Assembly (NCBI GenBank): GCA_000434935.1
Contig: FR882179.1
Location: 34,270-48,507, forward strand
DNA from: Bacteroides sp. CAG:709
Lineage (GTDB): Bacteria > Bacteroidota > Bacteroidia > Bacteroidales > UBA932
Direction: 5' to 3'
Length of the DNA stretch: 14,238 nt
The notes under the pieces were generated by a model, which saw nothing but the letters and a program-made list of their open reading frames with translations, had not been told where the DNA came from and did no database searches. This document shows, in pieces, positions 1 through 7,492 of this stretch (within the stretch, counting starts at the first letter, position 1; every line of letters starts with the position of its first letter). The translations under genes were made by a program, and so were the position numbers.

Positions 1-216
1 GGGAAAGATATTTCGGATTGCACCTATACCTACGATGTATCCAACACGGAAAGGGGCAGTTTGTGCACTCCGGTGACGGCCGAAAACCGCACAATCGCCA
101 TCCAGGCCGCCAATGATGCCGTTAAGGAGCCTACTAAAATCACCGTCCACGACATCGCCGGCACCAAGACAGTGTTCTATCTATACCCTGTATCTATCAC
201 ATACAAAAACAAATAG
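1..216 (+). CDS. 3' end of an unrecognised protein gene (partial)
   Basis: Frame 1 is open from the first base to a TAG at 214-216, giving the last 71 residues of a protein whose start lies outside the window. The fragment is rich in Thr, Val, Ile and Tyr in alternating patterns and ends in VSITYKNK, which looks like the edge strands of a small beta-sandwich domain, as is common at the C-terminus of exported Bacteroidota proteins. It has two cysteines (residues 7 and 22 of the fragment) and no motif I recognise. A strong hairpin terminator follows 19 bp after the stop, which supports this being a real gene end. It converges on the susD gene. I cannot say whether it belongs to the neighbouring glycan locus; the opposite strand argues against cotranscription. 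Confidence 0.6.
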   Translation, partial: GKDISDCTYTYDVSNTERGSLCTPVTAENRTIAIQAANDAVKEPTKITVHDIAGTKTVFYLYPVSITYKNK

Positions 217-235
217 ATCTCAATAACCTCACTAA

Positions 236-272
236 AAAACCGGAGCTCCGATTGATGCGGGGCTCCGGTTTT
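236..272. terminator. Bidirectional intrinsic terminator between convergent genes
   Basis: An 11-bp perfect inverted repeat, AAAACCGGAGC (236-246) and GCTCCGGTTTT (262-272), can be extended inward by one G-T pair and three Watson-Crick pairs, leaving a 7-nt loop (251-257). On the + strand the stem runs into TTTTCATTT. On the - strand it runs into a run of six T (complement of 235-240). It therefore fits an intrinsic terminator for both the partial + strand gene ending at 216 and the susD gene ending at 290. Confidence 0.88.
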
Positions 273-289
273 CATTTATGGATTCAGGA

Positions 290-1783
290 CTAGTAACCAG
301 GGTTCTGGTAGAGTCCGTCAGGATTCAGGATGTGCTGAGTATGAGGAATCGGCAGATAGTAATCCGTGTTGTCATACTCGGTAGCGCCGTCTTTCTTCAT
401 GAGGTCCAGCATTTCGGCCTTGGTGTAGCCGCGCTTCATGTCGCTGTAGGCCTTGAACTCGTAGACAAACTCTCTCCAACGCTCTGTATAGATGGCATCG
501 CGGAGAGCTTTTCCGGTAGGAGTTACGCTGGAAAGACCTGCACGGTTGCGGACCATGTTCAGATATTCCTGAGCCTTGGCTGCCTGGTTGCTGTGATAAT
601 AAGCCTCAGCCAACATCAGGGCAACATCGGCATAACGGAGAACGACATTGTTGCAGCCGTAATATCCTGAAGGATCGAGGTCACGGTATTTCAATGTGTA
701 ATAAGTGTCGCTACCCTTATGGGATCCACGTGCGATAAGTTTGGACATACGAAGGTCACCTGCCTCATTGTAAAGACTTGTCGTCTTGTTGAACGGCATG
801 AAATGACCTCCTGAAGTAGCCGTTCCGTTCACTTCCTTTGCAGGATCAGTGATATCGGTAGGACGGAACTGCGTGTTGTAGGATGAGTTGGCAGAGTTTG
901 AACCGCCGATGAACACCAGCTGGAAGATACCTTCGGCAGCAGTTGCCTGCTTGTCCACATCCCAGATTTCCGTAAGGTCCACATTCTTGAAATCACCGAA
1001 CGGCTTCTTGCTCCATGCAGCAGTAAGCTGGGTGATGGCAGTCTTGCAGAGTTCCTCCTTCTTGGCAGCAAAGTCCTCGTCCGTAGCCATCTGGAGAGCA
1101 GCTTTTGCCCAGAGAGCCTCGGCAGCGACCTTGGATGCACGACCGCAGTTGGCAGCTGTCTGAAGGTCAGGAAGCTTGCTGGAAACAACGAACTCGCAGT
1201 CATCGAAAACGGCCTGATAAACGGTCTCCTTAGGCTGACGGACATTGGCTTTGTTCACACCGTCCAATGTCTCTATCTTGCTGAGGACCACAGGGACAGG
1301 ACCCCAGTCGCACACGAGGGTATAGTAGCAGAGAGCACGCACGAACCTGACTTCAGCCTCAAGCTGTGACCTTACGTCAGCAGATGAATACTTGATGTCA
1401 TCAATATGCTTGAGCACGACATTGGCACGGTCAATACATTTGTAGATGGTGTTCCAAAGGCTCAGCACCATCTGGTTGCCGGCCTGTACAGTACAGTTGT
1501 CGAACTGCGCGTTTTCACCGCCGCCTACTCCGGTATCAGGGTATGTAAGGAATCTAGCCTTGTTCTCTTCGAAGTAGCAGGCGCTGCTTCCCATGAAGTT
1601 GCCCTCCTTGAGGACAGCATATACTCCATTCACGGAGTTCTGGACATCCGTAAGGGAAGTGTAGTAGTTGGCTGTCGTGACAGCATTCGGATCCGAGAGA
1701 TTCAGGAAATCACTGCAGGATACAGCCGCTACTGAAATTGCAATAATTGAAAAAAGTTTATTGAGTTTCATAGTCATATTCAT
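290..1783 (-). CDS. SusD/RagB family outer-membrane glycan-binding lipoprotein
   Basis: This 497-residue protein is the surface lipoprotein that caps a SusC-type transporter and helps capture glycan for import. It opens with a lipoprotein signal peptide: hydrophobic residues 9-21, then Cys23 after AAVS, followed by SDFLNL. The helical SusD signature AEVRFVRALCYYTLVCDWGPVP sits at about 143-164. A TPR-like region (RYADVALMLAEAYY and on, about 382-416) follows, and the C-terminal SusD signature YYLPIPHTQHILNPDGL ends in QNPGY. Length and termini are those of a complete family member. The ATG directly abuts the TAA of susC, so the two are surely cotranscribed and translation is probably coupled. 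In-frame Met3 and Met5 are possible alternative starts, and Met5 gives the more usual short signal peptide. The glycan ligand cannot be read from the sequence; the linked GH92 gene suggests a mannose-containing glycan. Confidence 0.95.
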   Translation of the reverse strand: MNMTMKLNKLFSIIAISVAAVSCSDFLNLSDPNAVTTANYYTSLTDVQNSVNGVYAVLKEGNFMGSSACYFEENKARFLTYPDTGVGGGENAQFDNCTVQAGNQMVLSLWNTIYKCIDRANVVLKHIDDIKYSSADVRSQLEAEVRFVRALCYYTLVCDWGPVPVVLSKIETLDGVNKANVRQPKETVYQAVFDDCEFVVSSKLPDLQTAANCGRASKVAAEALWAKAALQMATDEDFAAKKEELCKTAITQLTAAWSKKPFGDFKNVDLTEIWDVDKQATAAEGIFQLVFIGGSNSANSSYNTQFRPTDITDPAKEVNGTATSGGHFMPFNKTTSLYNEAGDLRMSKLIARGSHKGSDTYYTLKYRDLDPSGYYGCNNVVLRYADVALMLAEAYYHSNQAAKAQEYLNMVRNRAGLSSVTPTGKALRDAIYTERWREFVYEFKAYSDMKRGYTKAEMLDLMKKDGATEYDNTDYYLPIPHTQHILNPDGLYQNPGY

Positions 1784-4700
1784 TTAGAAAGTAAGTTTGA
1801 AACCGGCGGTGATAACCCTGGCCACAGGATATGAACCCCAGTCGAAACCAGGCATCATGTTGGCATTGGACTTATTCTCGGCAACGGTCTTTCCTCCGGT
1901 AGAATACTGGTCGACCTCAGGGTTGAAGCCACGGTAGTTGGTGAGGGTGAACAAGTTGTCGCCGTTCACATAGACACGGAGGCCCTGGATATGGAGTTTC
2001 TCGCAGACCTTCTTAGGGAAGGTGTAGCCGATGCTTGCGGTAGAAAGACGCAGATAATCGGCATCGTCGATGTAACGGTCGGAAATCTTCATGCCGGTGT
2101 TCTTGGTACCATGACGGAAAGCTCTTGGAACATAACCGTTACCAGGCTCTGCATCACTCTTCCAGCGGTTGCGGACTACGCCGTACTGATTACCTGAACC
2201 CTCCATGTTGTAGCAATAGTAGTCATTGAAGTTGATTACCTGTGCGCCTACTGAATATGTGAAACCGAGGGCAATGTCGAAGTTCTTGAAGGAAATCGCA
2301 GTGTTGAAACCGCCTGTAAAATCAGGATATGGAGTACCGATGATTTCGCGGTCAGCCTCGGTAATCTTGTAGTCTCCGTTGGTGTTGTGGTAGATGACGT
2401 TACCAGGTGAGAGATACTCGAGTGCATAGTCAGGAACTGCAGGTCCTTTCAGGATGTAGCCTTCAGGGAATGATTTTCCGTTAGCCTCGAACACCTCGCG
2501 GTCTTTCAGAACGTTCTGATAATCAGCCTCTGACATGATGCCGTCAGTCCTGTAGGCAAGGAATGAACCGATAGGATATCCTACCTTGGTGACATGGGTC
2601 TGTGCAGAACGCATGGTGGTGTTGTAGATTTCATCTACGCCGTCAGAAAGGTAAAGCACCTTGTTGCGGTTCACTGAGATGTTGGTTCCTACAGTCCATG
2701 TTACAGGACCTTCGAGGATACGTGCATCGAGCTGGATATCGAATCCCTTGTTCTGGATCTTGGAATCACCAAGGTTGGTGGTAGTGGATGTGGAACCTGA
2801 GATTGAAGGGATTCCGAGCTGATAGAGCACGTCGGAAGTATTGGAGATATAGTAGTTTCCGATAAGGTTGAGACGACCGTTGAAGAAACTGAGGTCAAGA
2901 CCGATATTGGTCTGCTTGGTGGTCTCCCAGCTCAATGTAGGGTCTACGAATGCCTTCTCGTATGCGGTAGAGGTAACGCTGCCGCCCATTGCGGTGGTAC
3001 CTGTTCCGATAGTGGCGATGGAAGCGTAGTTACCGATATTGTTGTTACCGCTCATACCCCAGCTTCCACGGATTCTGAATGTCATTCCAGGGAGCTTGTC
3101 CTTCAGGAAAGGCTCGTTGGAAAGTGTCCAACCTGCTGAGATTGAAGGGAAGTAACCCCATTTGCTCTTGGAACCGAAACGTGAAGAACCATCGGCACGG
3201 AAGCTTCCGGTAAGACTGTAACGGTCGCTGTATGAGTAGTTTACACGAGCAAGGTAAGAAAGGAGGTTGTACTCGCTGCGGCTGACGCCATATTCCTCGA
3301 CCGCTTTAGGGTCTACTGTCGCACTGATGTCAGGAATACGGTTGTCGGTGAACTGCTTGGCCATGATACCGATACTGCTGTAGGTATTGTCCTGGACAGT
3401 GAAACCTGCGAGGGCATCGAGACGGTGGTCACCCCACTTGTGGTTGTAAGCGGCTGTGAACTCACCGAGAGAGTCCTGATTCTTCAGTGTTCTGGAAATG
3501 GCGTAATGGTTGGAGGTCTCCAATGCGCTGTTGTAAGCGATGGTGGCACCCGAACCGATACTGTTCTGACGGAACTTGGTGTAGGTCTGGTCATACCAGA
3601 GACGACCGAGCTGAGCCTTGAGCTTGAGACCGTCGACAGGCTCCCATGTAGCTGATACAGTGAAGTTATGTCTGGTCTTCGTATTCTTGATAGGCAGGTC
3701 ATGTGCCACTACGAGAGGAGACTCCGAAGAGTTGATACCCCAGTTCTTGGCGAAGAAGTTCATCCATGAACGTGCCAGTGTTCCTTCAGTATTGTAAGCG
3801 GCCCAATCTTCAGCCTTCATGTTACCGTTGTTGTTGGCGATTGCCCATGCCTCCGTGCCGGTAAGGCTGCCGTCATTGTATGCAGGGAAGTTAGGAATCG
3901 CTACGAGACAGCCCTGTGTTGCGCCATCGGCACCCTCCGAGTTCTCGCCGCCGCCGTTGCTTCGTCCGTAGGTCTTCACCTCACGTGTCTTGGTATCTGT
4001 CATTGAATAACTTGCAGCCATCGAGAGTCTTTTCGAAATCTGTGCGTCGATATTGACTCTGGCATTGATCTGCCTGTGGTTGGACGGCGCGATGATACCG
4101 TTCTGGTCAAGATAACCGACAGATGCCATGTACTTGATATTCTTGGTACCGCCGCTTACGCTGACATTGTGACGCATCATACCTGCTCTCTTGAAATATT
4201 CGTTCTGCCAGTCGGTGTCATACATGAATGCAGTGGAAGCATAGTCATTCTTGCTGAAATCCCAGAAGAATGGTGAAAGACCGATATTGTCCACACCCTG
4301 GGTAATTCCGGCAGCCTTCAGTTTCGCAACACGGGTAGCATTGTCATCCTTAGGGTCGTAAGCCACACCGCCCTTCTGGCAATATGCCCAGTAGGAGTTG
4401 TTTCTGGCCTCGACATACAACTCAGCGAATTCACGCGCGTTGAGAAGGTCGACCTTACGTCCGAGAGTCTGCACGCCATAAGAGAAATCGTAGGTCACGA
4501 TAGCCTTTTCATTGTCACGTCCTCTCTTGGTGGTGATGAGAACGACGCCGGAAGCACCACGTGAACCGTAGATTGCAGCTGATGCGGCATCCTTGAGGAT
4601 TTCGATGCTCTCGATATCGTTAGGATTGATGAAATCATCATCCGCTACAGGATAACCGTCCACGACATAGAGAGGAGAAGTGCTGGCTGTCAGCGAGTTG

Positions 4701-4921
4701 ACACCACGGACGCGGATATTGACGCCTGCACCCGGAGCACCGTTTGACTGACGGATCTCGACACCTGCCACACGGCCTACAAGAGCCTGGCCGACGGTCG
4801 CGGTAGATTTCTGGAGCTCGTCACTCTTCACTGACGCAATGGAACCGGTGAAGTCGCTCTTACGCATAGGCGCATAACCGACCACGATAGTCTCGTCAAG
4901 GAAATTCGTGTCTTCAATCAT
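1784..4921 (-). CDS. SusC/RagA family TonB-dependent transporter, plug and barrel part (5' end split off by a frameshift)
   Basis: The frame encodes the body of a TonB-linked outer-membrane glycan transporter. From the ATG at 4921 it has 1045 residues. The TonB box ETIVVGY is at residues 10-16. The plug domain follows, with LYVVDGYP (84-91) and the SusC hallmark GSRGASGVVLITTKRG (119-134). The rest is beta-barrel, ending in GFKLTF with the terminal Phe typical of outer-membrane barrels. This ATG cannot be the natural start: there is no signal peptide, and codons upstream in the same frame (from about 5020) continue a carboxypeptidase-D-like domain (SAAEGETL, then LGFVSQEV). The true gene began at 5211 and would encode about 1140 residues. 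As sequenced it would not be exported, so the import system is either broken in this strain or the break is a sequencing or assembly error. The stop codon touches the susD start. Confidence 0.93.
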   Translation of the reverse strand: MIEDTNFLDETIVVGYAPMRKSDFTGSIASVKSDELQKSTATVGQALVGRVAGVEIRQSNGAPGAGVNIRVRGVNSLTASTSPLYVVDGYPVADDDFINPNDIESIEILKDAASAAIYGSRGASGVVLITTKRGRDNEKAIVTYDFSYGVQTLGRKVDLLNAREFAELYVEARNNSYWAYCQKGGVAYDPKDDNATRVAKLKAAGITQGVDNIGLSPFFWDFSKNDYASTAFMYDTDWQNEYFKRAGMMRHNVSVSGGTKNIKYMASVGYLDQNGIIAPSNHRQINARVNIDAQISKRLSMAASYSMTDTKTREVKTYGRSNGGGENSEGADGATQGCLVAIPNFPAYNDGSLTGTEAWAIANNNGNMKAEDWAAYNTEGTLARSWMNFFAKNWGINSSESPLVVAHDLPIKNTKTRHNFTVSATWEPVDGLKLKAQLGRLWYDQTYTKFRQNSIGSGATIAYNSALETSNHYAISRTLKNQDSLGEFTAAYNHKWGDHRLDALAGFTVQDNTYSSIGIMAKQFTDNRIPDISATVDPKAVEEYGVSRSEYNLLSYLARVNYSYSDRYSLTGSFRADGSSRFGSKSKWGYFPSISAGWTLSNEPFLKDKLPGMTFRIRGSWGMSGNNNIGNYASIATIGTGTTAMGGSVTSTAYEKAFVDPTLSWETTKQTNIGLDLSFFNGRLNLIGNYYISNTSDVLYQLGIPSISGSTSTTTNLGDSKIQNKGFDIQLDARILEGPVTWTVGTNISVNRNKVLYLSDGVDEIYNTTMRSAQTHVTKVGYPIGSFLAYRTDGIMSEADYQNVLKDREVFEANGKSFPEGYILKGPAVPDYALEYLSPGNVIYHNTNGDYKITEADREIIGTPYPDFTGGFNTAISFKNFDIALGFTYSVGAQVINFNDYYCYNMEGSGNQYGVVRNRWKSDAEPGNGYVPRAFRHGTKNTGMKISDRYIDDADYLRLSTASIGYTFPKKVCEKLHIQGLRVYVNGDNLFTLTNYRGFNPEVDQYSTGGKTVAENKSNANMMPGFDWGSYPVARVITAGFKLTF

Positions 4922-5016
4922 GACAATGTCAATTCTGCTTTTTCCTGTCAGTTTAACTTCCTGGGAAACGAATCCGAGACAATCATAAACGAGAGTCTCG
5001 CCTTCAGCAGCTGAAA

Positions 5017-5026
5017 TTAAGTTCCG
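5017..5026 (-). other. Frameshift site within susC
   Basis: The upstream frame ends at TAA (5019-5017). The downstream frame is closed by a TGA at 5029-5027. The shift must therefore fall in these ten bases. Restoring the frame needs one added base (or a net gain of 3n+1). Compared with the usual spacing between the DG and the next G-x-x-L of this domain, one residue would still be missing, so a 4-base deletion fits the family better than a 1-base deletion. I see no heptameric slippery sequence and no homopolymer longer than three bases here, so neither programmed frameshifting nor slipped-strand phase variation is suggested. Confidence 0.85.
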
Positions 5027-5211
5027 TCAACCTCGACGATGGTTCCGCGGGTAGTGGCGCCCTTCACGATGACGCTTGCACCTACCAGAGGTTCACCTGA
5101 TTCCGACTTGACGGTACCGGAAATTACAACTCGGTCTGTCTGGGCGAACACGGTAAGACCCGTGAGAGCCATCACACAGCAAGCTGCAATGATACGCAAA
5201 AAAGTTTTCAT
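5017..5211 (-). pseudogene. 5' fragment of the susC gene: signal peptide and start of the carboxypeptidase-D-like domain
   Basis: The frame gives 64 residues. A Sec signal peptide (MKTFLRIIAACCVMALTG, cleavage likely after VFA near residue 23) is followed by VISGTVKSESGEPLVGAS and IVEVDGT, the start of the carboxypeptidase-D regulatory-like domain found at the N-terminus of SusC proteins. The frame stops at TAA (5019-5017) in the middle of that domain, and the missing half continues in the frame of the downstream plug and barrel. This ATG, with a Bacteroidota -7 box about 150 bp upstream, is the real susC start. The fragment alone would be a short secreted peptide without function. Confidence 0.9.
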
Positions 5212-5368
5212 AAACGTAGGTATTAATAGTTGGTGTTATTCTATATTGGTTGTGGATAAATTCACAAGATTTCCGCTTATGTGAGGCGGATAATTAATCG
5301 GTTGGCCGAAAGGCGCATGACAGAAGTGTCAGGTATATGTGTTGGTCATTTTTATCGTTTTACACCCA

Positions 5369-5376
5369 CAAATGTA
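5369..5376 (-). promoter_or_regulatory. Putative -7 promoter element of susC (TACATTTG)
   Basis: TACATTTG on the - strand matches the Bacteroidota -7 consensus TAnnTTTG. It lies about 158 bp before the susC ATG, so transcription from it would give a leader of roughly 150 nt. I see no good TTTG at the expected -33 distance; that region is instead made of A-tracts. Because GH92 ends at 5426 and no terminator is visible after it, readthrough from GH92 into susC is also possible. Confidence 0.5.
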
Positions 5377-5379
5377 ATC

Positions 5380-5417
5380 TTTTTTTCACATATACGACAC
5401 TTTTTTTCGACTTTTTT
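5380..5417. other. Phased A-tracts upstream of the susC promoter
   Basis: Three runs of A on the - strand lie at 5417-5412 (6), 5407-5401 (7) and 5386-5380 (7). Their centres are 10.5 and 21 bp apart, which is one and two turns of the helix. A-tracts in phase bend DNA. They sit immediately upstream of the putative -7 element, where a curved or UP-like element could help RNA polymerase or a DNA-bending protein bind. The bending is inferred from spacing only. Confidence 0.4.
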
Positions 5418-5425
5418 ACGAGGTT

Positions 5426-7429
5426 TTAATACTCTATGACAATTCTGCTCTTGCCCGACAGGTCCTCATGAGAAATCCGATACCCGTCCATCGGGCGGCC
5501 ATTGACATAGATTCCACGGATGATGTCATCCGGAGACTTGCGTCCCTTGGTTTTTATGGAAACAGTTGATTCACCGTTCTTTATACGGATTTTATCATAC
5601 AGCGGAGAGAACATTTCATAGGTTGCCTCCCCGACTACTACCGGGTAGAATCCCATTGAACTGAATATATACCACGCGCTCATGGTGCCGTCATCCTCGT
5701 CCATTTCCGGGGCGAGTCCGTCCGGCGCATTGCGGAACGCCCTTCCGACGAAAGGCTCCGGGTATTCAGCATTGCCCCCATAAACGTGGATCATTTCGTC
5801 GTCCGTAAGCAGGGCGCGCACAAGCCGCTGAGTTTCAGCAGGATTTCCGAAGAGATTGAACAGGAACGGCGTGTGGATGTCAGGCTCGTTGCCCTGATTG
5901 AACAAGTGCTTGCCGAAGAACTCCTCCAGTTCTTTCTCCAGCTTCTCACGTCCTTCCAGCGCAATCATCTTGTCAATGCAATGCGGTGCTGCCCAGCGGT
6001 ATTGCCAGCGGCTTCCCTGATACAGCCCGTTGCCCTTCATCTTCACGAAATCATCCGTAACCGTCATGAATTCCGAAGGCCAGACCGCCATGAAAATCGA
6101 ATCCGCCCTGTCCGCATACACACGCGCCTCCTTATCCTCGCCGAGTATCCGGGCAATGTTGCCAAGCGCCCACAGGTCATAGGAACTTTCCATCTTCTGG
6201 TCAGGAGTCCTCATCGGCAGCCTTTCCGCCTCTTCCTTCATGCCGGGGTATGCGACTTCGAGACAATGTTTGTCTGCAGCGGCGCGACGGTATGCGTCCA
6301 ACAGCATTATCACGGAATGTTCAGTCCTCACGGTAGGCACGGATTCATGCGGGGTCGCCCAGTCTCGTTTCCCGGTCCGGAAAATATCCGCCATCGACCT
6401 GCTGATGTCACGCATTGCCACAGGGTCGATCAGACATAGCAGCGGGAATTTCGAGCGGAACGAATCCCAGATGGACCATGAACTATAATAGGTAAATCCC
6501 TCAGCATCATATATTTTGCCGTCAGTCCCCTTATACTTGCCATAAGATGTCGCCATCATCGGACTGAGATAGAGCCGGTACATCAATGTATAGAACAATG
6601 TCTTCTGCTCCAGTGTGCTCCCCTTCACGCTGATACAATCCAGCTTGCTTTTCCACGCCGCTACCGCATCCGCATGTATCTTCCTGAATGTCAATGCTGC
6701 CGCATCTGCCTGGATGGCATTGGCCTCCTTACGGCCCACCGGCGATACCGCGACCCTGAATTCGACCGACTTCGCGTCTTCCGCAAAGCGCAATGTCGCC
6801 GTCCCGTCATCTCTGCGGACGATGTGGAAGTCACTATCCGTAGAGACATTGAAATATAATTTATAGGAGCCGCGTGCGCAGGCGGTAGGAGCCTCGACCC
6901 AGCCCTCGATCATTGACGGGGACGTGATGTCGAACTGGCATTGCACGTTCCTGGTGTCAATGGAAGATGCGAAATTTATGAAAAATGTGCGGTTGCCGCC
7001 GGCCGGGAGCAGGTATTTTTCGACGGCCATGTTCAATGTTGCCGTCAGTTCCGCCCTCACGCCGTTGTCAAATGCGGTCGAGTAAAAACCAGGATGTGCG
7101 GATTCTGTGCCCTTCACGATGTTCAACGGAGTGCCCTCTGCGGCCGGTCTGATGCTCAGGTTGCCGCCCGATCCGGAACAGCCGATTCCTGAAACACGGT
7201 TTATGGAGATTCCGCTCACGGCAGGAATGCTGAAGTCATATCCGGCATGTTGGTTCGGGTCGCTGTCGGGGCAGACGGAAATCATTCCCAATGGACATGC
7301 GGCTCCCGGCGCCATCTGGCCATGGTCTCCTGAAGTTCCCAGAAACATGTTGACATAACGGGCATTGTCTGCATTGATGTCCGCAAAAGAAATTGCAGCC
7401 AGTGCAATGAAAAGAATCGTCTTCTTCAT
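5426..7429 (-). CDS. GH92 family exported glycosidase (alpha-mannosidase fold) with Gln at the general-acid position
   Basis: The 667-residue product belongs to glycoside hydrolase family 92, the calcium-dependent inverting exo-alpha-mannosidases of Bacteroidota. A Sec signal peptide (residues 1 to about 20, no lipobox Cys) points to the periplasm. Family landmarks: GTSGDHGQMAPGAACPLGM (31-49), the GIGCSGSGG loop (81-89), YSSWSIWDSFR (315-325), the WQYRW strand (475-479), GNEP (513-516), and the acidic cluster DEDDGTMSAWY (577-587) that should hold the catalytic-base Asp pair. In most GH92 enzymes the WQY strand is preceded by E-G-x-x, whose Glu is the general acid. Here it is Gln471 (codon 6019-6017, CAG). 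A frame upstream extends to 7591, but Met at 7429 gives a clean signal peptide and follows a -7 box, so that start is chosen. It lies upstream of susC/susD on the same strand. GH92 identity is secure; the exact bond cleaved is not. Confidence 0.92.
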   Translation of the reverse strand: MKKTILFIALAAISFADINADNARYVNMFLGTSGDHGQMAPGAACPLGMISVCPDSDPNQHAGYDFSIPAVSGISINRVSGIGCSGSGGNLSIRPAAEGTPLNIVKGTESAHPGFYSTAFDNGVRAELTATLNMAVEKYLLPAGGNRTFFINFASSIDTRNVQCQFDITSPSMIEGWVEAPTACARGSYKLYFNVSTDSDFHIVRRDDGTATLRFAEDAKSVEFRVAVSPVGRKEANAIQADAAALTFRKIHADAVAAWKSKLDCISVKGSTLEQKTLFYTLMYRLYLSPMMATSYGKYKGTDGKIYDAEGFTYYSSWSIWDSFRSKFPLLCLIDPVAMRDISRSMADIFRTGKRDWATPHESVPTVRTEHSVIMLLDAYRRAAADKHCLEVAYPGMKEEAERLPMRTPDQKMESSYDLWALGNIARILGEDKEARVYADRADSIFMAVWPSEFMTVTDDFVKMKGNGLYQGSRWQYRWAAPHCIDKMIALEGREKLEKELEEFFGKHLFNQGNEPDIHTPFLFNLFGNPAETQRLVRALLTDDEMIHVYGGNAEYPEPFVGRAFRNAPDGLAPEMDEDDGTMSAWYIFSSMGFYPVVVGEATYEMFSPLYDKIRIKNGESTVSIKTKGRKSPDDIIRGIYVNGRPMDGYRISHEDLSGKSRIVIEY

Positions 7430-7450
7430 AAAATGTGGTTTGTACGGCGG

Positions 7451-7458
7451 CAAATTTA
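7451..7458 (-). promoter_or_regulatory. Putative -7 promoter element of the GH92 gene (TAAATTTG)
   Basis: TAAATTTG on the - strand fits the TAnnTTTG consensus and ends 21 bp before the GH92 ATG (7429), implying a leader of about 15 nt. It forms a mirror pair with the + strand element at 7471-7478. A clear -33 TTTG is not visible. The placement also argues against a GH92 start further upstream. Confidence 0.6.
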
Positions 7459-7470
7459 GAAAAATCTTTT

Positions 7471-7478
7471 TATTTTTG
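7471..7478 (+). promoter_or_regulatory. Putative -7 promoter element of the two-helix membrane protein gene (TATTTTTG)
   Basis: TATTTTTG matches TAnnTTTG exactly. Transcription would begin near 7482-7486, which places the GTG at 7478 (and probably the ATG at 7484) outside the transcript and favours the ATG at 7493 or 7505 as the start of the downstream gene. It is the outward-facing partner of the GH92 element at 7451-7458, with 12 bp between the two boxes. Confidence 0.6.
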
Positions 7479-7492
7479 TGAAAATGAATGTT

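Noticed and set aside
4921..5019. Programmed ribosomal frameshifting or internal re-initiation to express full SusC.
   Set aside because: No slippery heptamer or strong downstream structure is seen at 5017-5026, and re-initiation at the 4921 ATG would make a transporter without a signal peptide.
5786..6439. A 217-codon + strand frame opposite the GH92 gene.
   Set aside because: It lies wholly antisense to conserved GH92 residues, has no recognisable domain or promoter, and is explained by GC-biased third positions on the coding strand.
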